From Flavobacteriales bacterium UBA6772 (lineage in GTDB: Bacteria; Bacteroidota; Bacteroidia; Flavobacteriales; UBA7430), in the NCBI GenBank assembly GCA_905182215.1, contig CAJJAI010000033.1, positions 1 through 58,400 of the forward strand: 58,400 bases of DNA, in the 5' to 3' direction. The position numbers were made by a program, and so were the translations under genes. The notes under the pieces were generated by a model. That model saw only the letters and a list, made by a program, of their open reading frames with translations, did no database searches and had not been told where the DNA came from. The stretch's first letter is position 1; every line of letters begins with the position of its first letter. Shown piece by piece: positions 33,202 to 42,830 of this stretch.

Positions 33202-34593
33202 CTATTTTTTTCTCAAATGAAATTCAACCTTTTTCAAATTGTCCATTTTCAATAAAAAGGACTCTATAAAAGATATAATCTGCGACTCTGCTCCAAAGTT
33301 AATCTTTTCCACATCATCGCTTGGTTTATGATAATCGTTGTGCTTACCTGTCCAAAAATGCAATGCAGGAACACCTACATTGTAAAAAGCAGTATGATCG
33401 GAAGGACCATCTTCGCGCATTTTTAATTTTAGGGGAAAAGCATCGCAATCAACTTCGTTTAAAGAAGATTTCCATAACAAGGCACTACCAACACCTTCAA
33501 TAGTTAAATCCATATTCTTTTCCATGCGACCAACCATATCCATATTCAAGGCAAAATTTAATTCACTTAATGGAATCGTAGGGTTTTGAACAAAATATTG
33601 AGAGCCTAACAAGCCCTTTTCCTCAGCAGAAAAAGCAATAAAGAGATAGTTGTACTTTTCTGTGGGTTTATTGTTCACAAAATAATGAGCCAATTCCAAC
33701 ACTGCAGCTGTACCACTGGCATTGTCGTCTGCGCCATTGTGAATTTTTCGAGGACCTTTGTAAAGAGAACCCTCACCACCGTACCCCAAATGATCGTAAT
33801 GCCCCATAATCGCAATGGTGTTTTCTGCTCCATTATCGAGAAAGCCAATTACATTATGTGCTTTGGTAGGCACTTCGTATTGAAGTACTGATATACTCGC
33901 ATTTTCTAAATATTCTACGGGTACTTTCGCAAAAGCAGATGGTTTTAAGAATACAACAGGAATTCCGATTTTTTCAATGCGTTTGAAATTTGAAATTGGT
34001 AAATCAATACCTTTTTGCGAACTATACAAAAGTAATGCTACCGCCCCCCTATCACGAGCCTCCGTAGCACGAGCTAATAAATCAGGAACCTCAAATTCTA
34101 TGTTTTGAGGAGTAGAAATATCTATCTGAACTACATATCCATTTACCTCTATATCTAGTCTTTCATAGTCAGAGTATCCCTCCTCAGGTACATGTATACC
34201 ATGCGAAGCTGATAATACAGGCACATCGGTTAGTATCCCATTTGAAGATAAATTTATCGGATAAAACTCGTGATTTAACCTAATGAGTTTATTGTTAACT
34301 GAGAGTGTCGTTTTATTTGGTTTTTGTTTCACCGTTTCGAAATAGGAAAAGGCCTGCACAAATCCATCTGTTCCCTTTGGACTCAAACCAATTTCCTGCA
34401 TTCTACCTACAATATAATCTCTGGCTTTTATTTCACCTGTAGTACCCGGCTCCCTACCTTCCATTTGATCGCTGGCTAGGGTGGATACATCAATTTTGAG
34501 TCTCTTAACTGCCTTTTTATTTACTTTAGAGCAATCTTGCGCCAAGGCAATAAAAGGAAGCAGCAGTCCGAAAAGGATTCCAAATTTTCTCAT
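33202..34593 (-). CDS. M28 family peptidase (PA domain-containing)
   Basis: Signal peptide MRKFGILFGLLLPFIALAQ; GHYDHLGYGGEG, NGADDNASGTAAVLELA, FSAEEKGLLGSQYF. Confidence 0.9.
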   Translation of the reverse strand: MRKFGILFGLLLPFIALAQDCSKVNKKAVKRLKIDVSTLASDQMEGREPGTTGEIKARDYIVGRMQEIGLSPKGTDGFVQAFSYFETVKQKPNKTTLSVNNKLIRLNHEFYPINLSSNGILTDVPVLSASHGIHVPEEGYSDYERLDIEVNGYVVQIDISTPQNIEFEVPDLLARATEARDRGAVALLLYSSQKGIDLPISNFKRIEKIGIPVVFLKPSAFAKVPVEYLENASISVLQYEVPTKAHNVIGFLDNGAENTIAIMGHYDHLGYGGEGSLYKGPRKIHNGADDNASGTAAVLELAHYFVNNKPTEKYNYLFIAFSAEEKGLLGSQYFVQNPTIPLSELNFALNMDMVGRMEKNMDLTIEGVGSALLWKSSLNEVDCDAFPLKLKMREDGPSDHTAFYNVGVPALHFWTGKHNDYHKPSDDVEKINFGAESQIISFIESFLLKMDNLKKVEFHLRKK

Positions 34594-34648
34594 AAATTTA
34601 TACGCTTGTTCAAATTTAATACGAGAATTCTCGTAGGTAGTACACAAA

Positions 34649-34677
34649 AAACCCTCCTTAAATAGGAGGGTTTTTTT
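34649..34677. terminator. Rho-independent terminator (purF and/or opposite strand)
   Basis: ACCCTCCT-taaat-AGGAGGGT + T7, A-rich on the other side. Confidence 0.85.
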
Positions 34678-34682
34678 ATAAG

Positions 34683-36581
34683 TTAGTATGCTCTGTTTGG
34701 ATTACCTTCTACATAATACATAAAGGCTTTGTTTACTACTTTGTTCCCACCGGGAGTAGGATAATCACCTGTAAAATACCAATCTCCTTTATGGTTAGGA
34801 CAGGCTTGGTGAAGTTCGTCTATACCTTGGAAGATAATTTCTACCTCCGCCTTTATATCTTCTGGTTTGAGGAGTTCCACACATTTAGCAGAAATTTCTT
34901 CTGGTGTAAATGGATTGTAAATACCTTTCACGTAATTTACAACCTCTTCTTTAGGCAAGCCTATTTGAGCTTTACATTTTTGGTAGATTTCCTCAATTAA
35001 AGATTCCATCCCTCTATCTTTCAACAATGCGATAGCTGCTCTAAAGGCAATAAAATCGCCCATTCTAGCCATGTCTATTCCATAACAATCTGGGTAGCGA
35101 ATTTGAGGCGCAGAAGAAACCACAACAATTTTCTTTGGATTTAAGCGATCTAATATTTTAAGAATACTTTTCTTTAAAGTAGTTCCTCTTACAATACTGT
35201 CGTCAATCATCACCAAATTATCGGTATTGCTTACCTGTCCGTAAGTAATATCGTATACGTGTCCTACTAAGCTATCGCGGTTAGAATCATCTGTAATAAA
35301 GGTTCTAAGTTTAGCGTCTTTAATTGCAATTTTTTCAATTCTTGGACTTACAGAAAAGATCTCTGTAATTTGTTTTGCCGTAGCATCAGAGCCAAGATCA
35401 AGTACTTGTTGTGCTTGTTTTTCTTTATACAAATCTTCCATTCCTTTTACCATTCCGTAAAAAGAAGTTTCGGCTGTATTAGGAATAAAGGAAAATACAG
35501 AGTTCTTTAAATCTCCTCCAATACTCTCCATTATTTTAGGGCAAATTAACTTCCCTAATTCTTTACGCTCTGTATAAATATCGGCATCGTTTCCTCTAGA
35601 GAAGTAGATACGTTCAAAAGAACAAGCTTTATTTTCTAAAGGCTCTGTTATTTGATCCATGCTTACACGACCATCTTTTTTGATGATTAATGCGTGGCCA
35701 GGAGTAATTTCAGAAATGGAGTCTTGAGGAACATTCATGGCTGTTTGTATTACAGCTCTTTCTGAAGCAACCACTACAATCTCGTCGTCTTTATAATAAA
35801 AACCTGGACGAATTCCTGCTGGATCTCTCAATGCAAATGCATCTCCATGCCCCATTAAACCGCACATTACATAACCTCCATCCCACTTTTTAGCAGAATT
35901 GGCAAGTACATTTTGTACATTTATTTTCGAAGCGATGAATTTTGACATCTCTCGCTTACTGGTAACTTCATCTTTATACTTGTAATAAATTTCGTCGTTT
36001 TCCTCATCAAGGAAGTGCCCAATTTTTTCGAGTATTGTAACCGTATCCGATTTCTCTTTTGGGTGCTGACCTAAATCTATAAGTTGATCGAATAACTCAT
36101 CTACATTGGTCATGTTAAAGTTACCTGCCAATACTAAATTACGAGTCATCCAGTTGTTCTGACGTAAAAATGGGTGACAATGTTCTACACTATTCCCCCC
36201 ATAAGTACCATAGCGAAGATGCCCTAAAAACAATTCTCCAGAAAACGAAACATTTTCCTTTAACCACTGTACATCCTTAAGTTTCCCAGGATTCTTTTCT
36301 TCTACATCTTCAAATTTCTTGTTGATGTAAGTAAAAATATCTTGTACAGAATTAGTTTTATTAGATCGGTAACGAGAAATATACCTTTTACCAGGCGCTA
36401 CATCGAGTTTAATGTTTGCCAAACCGGCACCATCCTGACCACGATTAACCTGCTTTTGCATTAACAAGTACATCTTATTTAAACCATAAAGAGAAGTGCC
36501 ATACTTTTCTTGGTAATACTCCAAGGGCTTTAGAAGGCGAATCATCGCTACTCCACACTCGTGTTTTAACTCGTCACTCAT
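34683..36581 (-). CDS. purF: Amidophosphoribosyltransferase, long Bacteroidota form
   Basis: 632 aa: HECGVAMIRLLKPLEYY; FSGELFLGHLRYGTYGGNS; VMIDDSIVRGTTLKKSI PRPP motif. Confidence 0.9.
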   Translation of the reverse strand: MSDELKHECGVAMIRLLKPLEYYQEKYGTSLYGLNKMYLLMQKQVNRGQDGAGLANIKLDVAPGKRYISRYRSNKTNSVQDIFTYINKKFEDVEEKNPGKLKDVQWLKENVSFSGELFLGHLRYGTYGGNSVEHCHPFLRQNNWMTRNLVLAGNFNMTNVDELFDQLIDLGQHPKEKSDTVTILEKIGHFLDEENDEIYYKYKDEVTSKREMSKFIASKINVQNVLANSAKKWDGGYVMCGLMGHGDAFALRDPAGIRPGFYYKDDEIVVVASERAVIQTAMNVPQDSISEITPGHALIIKKDGRVSMDQITEPLENKACSFERIYFSRGNDADIYTERKELGKLICPKIMESIGGDLKNSVFSFIPNTAETSFYGMVKGMEDLYKEKQAQQVLDLGSDATAKQITEIFSVSPRIEKIAIKDAKLRTFITDDSNRDSLVGHVYDITYGQVSNTDNLVMIDDSIVRGTTLKKSILKILDRLNPKKIVVVSSAPQIRYPDCYGIDMARMGDFIAFRAAIALLKDRGMESLIEEIYQKCKAQIGLPKEEVVNYVKGIYNPFTPEEISAKCVELLKPEDIKAEVEIIFQGIDELHQACPNHKGDWYFTGDYPTPGGNKVVNKAFMYYVEGNPNRAY

Positions 36582-36785
36582 AGGGCTTGGGCAGTAAATT
36601 TAAGCCTGCAAGTTACAATAAAGTTTAGAGATTTTAAGCCCTGTTTTTGATCCTTTTATTGGGGGAAATAGGGAATAGGTAAAAGGGGATTTAGATAGCA
36701 AAAGGCATAAAGAGATAGTTACTACATTTATCAAAAGAATAAATGTGTAACTTGTTGAGGTAAAATTGTATCCTAATATTTTATT

Positions 36786-38108
36786 ATGAAAAATATCATT
36801 CCCCTATTCACATTATTTTTAACGGTTAGTCTTAATGCTCAAAACCTAGTACCAAATCCTAGTTTTGAGGTCTATACTGGAATATTTAATGATTTCATGC
36901 ATAATGCAGATTTAGAATACGCTACACCTTGGTTCGATACCCCTGCATATCCTGGGGGGGGGGGCAACCCCAGATTATATAAACATTAACATGCCGCTAA
37001 CCTTATACAATAACGATACCTACGAATTTCAAACACCAAAATCTGGTTATGCGATGGCAAGTTTTTTTTCTTGTAATTATAACGAGGTTATTCAAACGAG
37101 TGAGCCATTTCAAATTCGACTAAAAGAGCAGATGGAAGTCGGCGAAATTTACCAAGTCAGTTTTTATATCAAAAAGGCTAACTATTACAATTCAGGAGAA
37201 TGCTATTATGGCTCAGATGAATTAGGAATTTACTTCCATACCGATACCATTTATGGTATGGCTTACGAATCGGAACATGAAGATATAAGTAAAATAGAAA
37301 ATGCCTTAAATCTTTACGTAATGGATACTACTATTTGGGGCAATCCTTATCCTGTTTTATCTCAATTTTTACAAACGCCAGATGTAGCCTTAGACACCCT
37401 TATAAACGACGAGGTAAACTGGTATTTGGTTACCGATACAGTATATGCCGATAAAGCCTACGAGTTTATGACCTTTGCAAGATTTAATATGTTCGAAGAT
37501 ATACAATGGGCTATAGAAGAAGATTGTATTTGGGGAACAGCCGTTTCTGCCATGCTCGTAGACGATGTGAGTGTAAACCTAGTAAATGAAGAACATATAG
37601 AAGCAGTGCAGGCTTAGATACTACAATATGTTTGGGAGCGTCTGTACAAATAGGCACAAGTGAACACGAAGATTATATGTATTGGTGGACACCCAACGAG
37701 GAAATGGAAACTAGTATTTACGGAAATGTAAACCCCGGTATGCCATGGGTAAACCCCACAGAAACCACCACCTACACGCTAACACAAAAAGACTTTGCAT
37801 TTGAAGAGACTATAGATGTGGTTACCATAACGGTAGAAGTATGTCCAGGATTTAGTGTAGGTGAAACTGTAGCTGAGACTATTAAAATCTTCCCGAATCC
37901 AGCAAAAAACTTTATTGAGATTGAAAGTGGCTATGCCATTGATTCATGGAAGTTATTGGATGTCTTGGGGAAAGAAGTCGCTAGTAGTAAGTATCTGGAA
38001 TCTAGTAAAAACTTAGTACTTGATGTTTCGTCTTTTGATGCAGGGCTTTATTTCTTGGAAATGGAGCTTGATGGTATTCAAGTTATAAAACAGTTAATGA
38101 TTGAGTAA
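36786..38108 (+). pseudogene. Frame-disrupted (or phase-variable) T9SS-sorted secreted protein in three ORF pieces
   Basis: Piece 1 (36786-36989) signal peptide + LVPNPSFEVYTG; piece 2 (36991-37617) continues if the G11 tract loses one G; piece 3 (to 38108) AGLDTTICLGASVQIG...FPNPAKNFIEIESG..DVLGKEV..LDVSSFDAGLYFLEMELDGIQVIKQLMIE = type A sorting domain. Confidence 0.8.
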
Positions 38109-38208
38109 CACCCCTATAACCCCCTACCTATGTGGGCTAAAGGGCTTAATCACTTTTTCGGATTATTCATTAAATCGCCGTTTTACGTTTTACCTCTTCC
38201 ATTTTACG

Positions 38209-39231
38209 TTAAACAAAATCCTCTTTTTTCATTCCCAGCCAATCTAAAGCTGATTTACTTAATAACTGTTCTTTCTGGGCATCCTCCCAAGGCATGCTAT
38301 TTATTAATTGTCCGGGCTGTAATTCGCCTAGCGGAAATGGGTAATCTGTTCCTAGAGCAATCTTATCGGCACCCATTACATCCACAATATATTCCAACAT
38401 TTTAGGATCGTGTACGAGGCTATCGATAAAGAATTTTCCAATATAATCTCTAGGGTGTTTTTTGTTATCTACTGCACAAAGGTCTGGGCGAACCTCAAAT
38501 CCGTGCGAAACACGACCTATGGTAGAAGGAAAAGAACCTCCACCGTGAGCAAAGGCAACGCGCAATTGGGGTAGTCTCTCGAAAACTCCACCAAAGATGA
38601 ATGAGCAAATGGCTCTAGAGCTTTCTGCAGGCATACCCACAAGCCAGGGAAGCCAATATTTATCCATGTGTTCCTTAGCCATCATATCCCAAGGATGTAC
38701 AAACACGCACATATCTAACTCTTCGCAAGCTTGGAAAATTGGAAAAAATTCGGCTTCGTTTAGATTCTTATTGTTTACGTGGGTTCCTATTTGAATCCCT
38801 TTTAAACCAATTTCTTTACAACGCTTTAACTCTTGTATAGCGAGTTCTGCATTTTGCATCGGAACAGTTCCTAAACCTGCAAATCTGTTTGGAAAACGCT
38901 TTACAATATCGGCAATATGATCGTTTAAAAACACAGCTACTTCGAGTGTGTCTTTTGGTTCTGCCCAATACGAAAACATCACTGGAACGGTAGACAATAC
39001 TTGTACGTGAACACCTTGCTCATCGGACTCTTCCATGCGTTTTTCTGCCGACCAACAATTATCGTCTACCTCGCGGAAAAACTTATCGTCCATCACCATT
39101 TTTGCACAACATGGTTTGTGATGATCAAGACTAATGAATCCTCCATAGCCAAACTTTTCCTTAAAATTAGGAATGTCCTTTGGAAGGATATGCGTGTGAA
39201 TATCTATGGTAAATAAATTCTTTTGTGGCAT
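38209..39231 (-). CDS. Amidohydrolase, 2-amino-3-carboxymuconate-6-semialdehyde decarboxylase (ACMSD)-like
   Basis: IDIHTHILPKDIPNF; HPWDMM; AFAHGGGSFPSTIGR; ALGTDYPFPLGE; adjacent to 3-HAO. Confidence 0.87.
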   Translation of the reverse strand: MPQKNLFTIDIHTHILPKDIPNFKEKFGYGGFISLDHHKPCCAKMVMDDKFFREVDDNCWSAEKRMEESDEQGVHVQVLSTVPVMFSYWAEPKDTLEVAVFLNDHIADIVKRFPNRFAGLGTVPMQNAELAIQELKRCKEIGLKGIQIGTHVNNKNLNEAEFFPIFQACEELDMCVFVHPWDMMAKEHMDKYWLPWLVGMPAESSRAICSFIFGGVFERLPQLRVAFAHGGGSFPSTIGRVSHGFEVRPDLCAVDNKKHPRDYIGKFFIDSLVHDPKMLEYIVDVMGADKIALGTDYPFPLGELQPGQLINSMPWEDAQKEQLLSKSALDWLGMKKEDFV

Positions 39232-39240
39232 AGTGCTGTG

Positions 39241-39771
39241 TTATATAAAACGAGGATCGGTATCCATTTCTGTTCGACATGAATTGCATGTGCGCAAGTC
39301 TTTACTTGCGTAAAAAGCCTTAAATCGAGGAATAAAATCTTTTTCAATATTATCTAAAGGGAAATAGGTTTCGTGCAATTTATGGTTGCAATTATCGCAA
39401 AACCACAATAAACCATCCATATCATTAGTCCCTTTTCTAACCTTTTCAATAACGAGTCCAACAGAACCTTCAGAACGCATTGGCGAATGCGGTACTTTGG
39501 CAGGAAGCAAGAACATCTCACCTTCCTTAATAGGTATATCTACAGCCTTTCCGTCTTCTTGAATACGCACATTTATATCGCCTTCCACTTGAAAAAACCA
39601 CTCTTCACTTTCGTTGTAATGGTAATCTTTACGAGCGTTAGGACCACCTACAATCATAACTATAAAATCGCCTGCCTGCTTGTAAAGGTTTTTATTCCCT
39701 ACAGGAGGTTTTAATAAATCGCGGTTTTCTGCTATCCACTTATTTAAATTGAACGGTTTTTGCACTGCCAT
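39241..39771 (-). CDS. nbaC: 3-hydroxyanthranilate 3,4-dioxygenase
   Basis: [51 protein letters not shown]-terminal [15 protein letters not shown]. Confidence 0.93.
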   Translation of the reverse strand: MAVQKPFNLNKWIAENRDLLKPPVGNKNLYKQAGDFIVMIVGGPNARKDYHYNESEEWFFQVEGDINVRIQEDGKAVDIPIKEGEMFLLPAKVPHSPMRSEGSVGLVIEKVRKGTNDMDGLLWFCDNCNHKLHETYFPLDNIEKDFIPRFKAFYASKDLRTCNSCRTEMDTDPRFI

Positions 39772-39902
39772 AAGATCGTTTTTAGTGGGAGCAAGGTACT
39801 AAATTTGAATGAGGCACTACAAAGTAGTTTTGCTATTTTAAATAGCCGATGAGTTTAGTAAGAATACTATCTTTGCCATTCAAATACGCAAAAGACTTTT
39901 TT

Positions 39903-39965
39903 CCTCACCCTTAAAAACTCTCTTCCTAATGGGGAGAGAGAAGTTTCGCAAGAAACAGGGTGAGG
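39903..39965. repeat. Nested-hairpin (REP/MITE-like) intergenic element
   Basis: Outer arms CCTCACCCT (39903-39911)/AGGGTGAGG (39957-39965); inner arms ctctcttcc (39918-39926)/ggggagagag. Confidence 0.6.
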
Positions 39966-40014
39966 TTTTGCGTTTCTACCCTATTTTCTTTTTCGGAGAC
40001 TCTTTTGTTTTTTG

Positions 40015-40250
40015 CTTATCCGCATGATTTAATTTCCCTTTATTTTACCCGTCCTCCATTATTTTAGAGAAAGAAACGTATAAAATGCGTGTCGAAAAAT
40101 GCTGTTTGAGTTACACGACTGAAGGGAGTTTAGCGAGTTCATTTTACTAGCCATTTTAAAGTTTATTGAACGTTAAGAAAGTATTGAAAATCATGAGTTC
40201 CATTGAAAATGGATGCACACGAACTAATGGAAGTCATGATTTTTGGTTCT
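40015..40250 (+). repeat. Dispersed intergenic repeat, copy 1 (inverted copy at 47398-47630)
   Basis: Shares acccgtcctcYattMttttagagaaaNaNacgtataaaat, cgacYgaagggagtttagcgagttcattttactagccattttaaagtttattgaacg and catgatttttggttcttt with the reverse complement of copy 2. Confidence 0.8.
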
Positions 40251-40421
40251 TTTCATCGAGAAAAGTACAAGAGAAATAAAGAGAAATTTAGTGTCCATAC
40301 TATTTGATAGAGAACCTTTTTGTTACCACTGCTCAGAATGGAATAAACATAATTTATTTTAGTGAAATTGAGCTCCAAAATGATGTAGTTAGCGAAAGCT
40401 GAAAAGCTCAATACAATTCAC

Positions 40422-40430
40422 TACTTTTGC
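40422..40430 (+). promoter_or_regulatory. Candidate -7 element TAnnTTTGC upstream of aspS
   Basis: tacttttgc 19 nt before the aspS ATG. Confidence 0.45.
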
Positions 40431-40448
40431 TGCTCAAAATCAGACAAC

Positions 40449-42200
40449 ATGTTACGATCACATACTTGCGGAGAGCTAAACATTAGCAATATAGGAAATG
40501 AAGTTACCCTAAGTGGATGGGTACAAAAATCGCGCGACCTCGGGGGGATGACCTTTGTAGATTTACGCGATAGATACGGCATTACACAATTGGTTTTTAA
40601 TATGGAAACCAACGAAGGACTTTGTTTGGAGGCTCGTAAATTGGGTCGTGAGTTTGTAATTCAGATTAAAGGTACTGTGATTGAACGCAGCGCAAAAAAC
40701 AAAAAAATTCCTACTGGAGAGATAGAAATTCAAATTGCAGAATTGACCATTTTGAATTCTTCTAAAACACCTCCTTTCACAATCGAAGATAAAACCGATG
40801 GTGGGGACGATTTAAGAATGAAATACCGCTATTTAGACTTGCGTAGAAACCCTGTTCGCGAGAACATGATTTTGCGTTCTAAAGTAGCTATTGAAACAAG
40901 AAAGTATTTAGCAGACTTAGACTTCATCGAAGTTGAAACACCTGTTTTGATTAAATCGACTCCAGAAGGAGCTCGTGATTTTGTGGTTCCTAGTAGAATG
41001 AACGAAGGACAATTTTACGCCCTTCCACAATCGCCACAAACCTTTAAGCAACTGCTTATGGTAGGTGGATTCGATAAATACTTTCAGATTGTAAAATGTT
41101 TCCGCGACGAGGATTTAAGAGCCGATCGTCAGCCAGAATTTACACAAATTGACTGCGAGATGTCTTTCGTAGAGCAAGAAGATATACTTAACACTTTCGA
41201 GAATTTAACACGTCATTTACTGAAAACGGTAATGAATGTGGAATTGAAAGATTTCCCGAGAATGACTTTCGACGATGCGATGAAAGTGTATGGTAACGAT
41301 AAGCCAGACATTCGCTTCGATATGAAATTGAACGAGATCAACGACCTTGCTCAAAACAAAGGCTTCAAAGTATTTGACGATGCAGAATTAGTCCTAGCGA
41401 TTAACGCGAAAGGCTGTGCTGGATATACGCGTAAGCAATTAGATAAATTAACTGATTGGGTAAAGAGACCTCAAATTGGTGCCAAAGGTTTAATTTATGT
41501 GAAATGCAACGAAGATGGTTCTTATAAATCATCCGTTGATAAATTCTTCAATCAAGAAGACCTAGCTGCATGGGCAAAAGCTACAAATGCTGAAGCAGGA
41601 GATTTAATCTTAGTATTGAGTGGCGACACCAATGCAGTGCGAAAGCAAATGAGTGAATTGCGTTTGGAAATGGGTGAGCAACTCGGATTGAGAGATCCAA
41701 AAGTATTTGCTCCGCTATGGGTTATCGACTTCCCACTTTTAGAATGGGACGAAGAAAGTGGGCGTTACCACGCAATGCACCATCCGTTTACCTCTCCTAA
41801 ACCAGAAGATTTAGACAAATTAGATACGGCACCGGGTGAGGTGAAAGCCAATGCCTACGATATGGTATTAAACGGTTCTGAAATTGGTGGTGGTTCTATT
41901 CGTATTCACGATAGAGACCTACAAAAATTAATGTTCAAACACTTAGGATTTACCGACGAAGAAGCACAAGACCAATTTGGGTTCTTAATGAACGCCTTCG
42001 AATATGGTGCACCTCCACACGGTGGATTGGCATTTGGTTTAGACCGTCTTTGTTCTATTATGGGTGGAGCAGAATCTATTCGCGATTTCATCGCCTTCCC
42101 TAAAAACAACTCGGGTAGAGATGTAATGATCGATGCACCTTCTAAAATTGACACTGTACAGTTGGATGAATTAAGTTTGAGAATTGCATTAAAAAACTAA
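40449..42200 (+). CDS. aspS: Aspartyl-tRNA synthetase
   Basis: [77 protein letters not shown]. Confidence 0.98.
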   Translation: MLRSHTCGELNISNIGNEVTLSGWVQKSRDLGGMTFVDLRDRYGITQLVFNMETNEGLCLEARKLGREFVIQIKGTVIERSAKNKKIPTGEIEIQIAELTILNSSKTPPFTIEDKTDGGDDLRMKYRYLDLRRNPVRENMILRSKVAIETRKYLADLDFIEVETPVLIKSTPEGARDFVVPSRMNEGQFYALPQSPQTFKQLLMVGGFDKYFQIVKCFRDEDLRADRQPEFTQIDCEMSFVEQEDILNTFENLTRHLLKTVMNVELKDFPRMTFDDAMKVYGNDKPDIRFDMKLNEINDLAQNKGFKVFDDAELVLAINAKGCAGYTRKQLDKLTDWVKRPQIGAKGLIYVKCNEDGSYKSSVDKFFNQEDLAAWAKATNAEAGDLILVLSGDTNAVRKQMSELRLEMGEQLGLRDPKVFAPLWVIDFPLLEWDEESGRYHAMHHPFTSPKPEDLDKLDTAPGEVKANAYDMVLNGSEIGGGSIRIHDRDLQKLMFKHLGFTDEEAQDQFGFLMNAFEYGAPPHGGLAFGLDRLCSIMGGAESIRDFIAFPKNNSGRDVMIDAPSKIDTVQLDELSLRIALKN

Positions 42201-42223
42201 TAAGGTTCAATAAACTAAACACA

Positions 42224-42702
42224 ATGAGAAATTCCATACTATTGACCTGTTGAACGGCGCTATTTTCATTAAACACTTTTGCTCAAACAACAGAACATCC
42301 CGACAATCACGAGCATCATGTTTACGAAATAGGCATTGCAAATGCACCTGTTTATTTTTTAAAAGAAAATGTAGTTGCTTTCGGCTTACATGTGCACTTA
42401 ATTAAAAAAATAGCCCACACTAAGTTTGGAATTGGTGTAGGTTATGAAAAGATTTATGATGAGCATAAACACAATACAATAGGCCTTCTGGTAAGTTAAA
42501 CCCAGTAGAACAACTGAGTTTAAACGCATCACCAGGAATTACTTTTGATGGAGGAGAGTCTGAAATCAACTTTGCGATGCATTTAGAAACTTCTTACGAA
42601 TTTGAATTCGATAATTTTCACTTGGGTCCAGTGTTAGAATTTGCTTACGATCCGGAGGATATACACATAAGTTTAGGACTTCATTTGGGTATTGGATTCT
42701 AA
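42224..42702 (+). pseudogene. Degraded outer-membrane-type protein
   Basis: MRNSILLTC*TALFSLNTFAQTTEHPDNHEHHVYEIGIANAPVYFLKENVVAFGLHVHLIKKIAHTKFGIGVGYEKIYDEHKHNTIG then frameshift to PSGKLNPVEQLSLNASPGITFDGGESEINFAMHLETSYEFEFDNFHLGPVLEFAYDPEDIHISLGLHLGIGF*. Confidence 0.85.
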
Positions 42703-42725
42703 ATAATCCTTATTCTTAAAAACAT

Positions 42726-42754
42726 AAAAAAGCAGCCGAGGGCTGCTTTTTTTA
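42726..42754. terminator. Rho-independent terminator
   Basis: aaaaaAGCAGCC-gag-GGCTGCTttttttt. Confidence 0.85.
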
Positions 42755-42830
42755 TGCATTATACTTTTTAAGTATAGAACATCTAACTTGGCATATATTT
42801 TGAGCCAACACATTGCATAACAAGCCTACT

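Noticed and set aside
34683-36581. Oversized PurF (632 aa)
   Set aside because: Consistent with the long amidophosphoribosyltransferase form known in Bacteroidota; glutaminase and PRPP motifs are intact.
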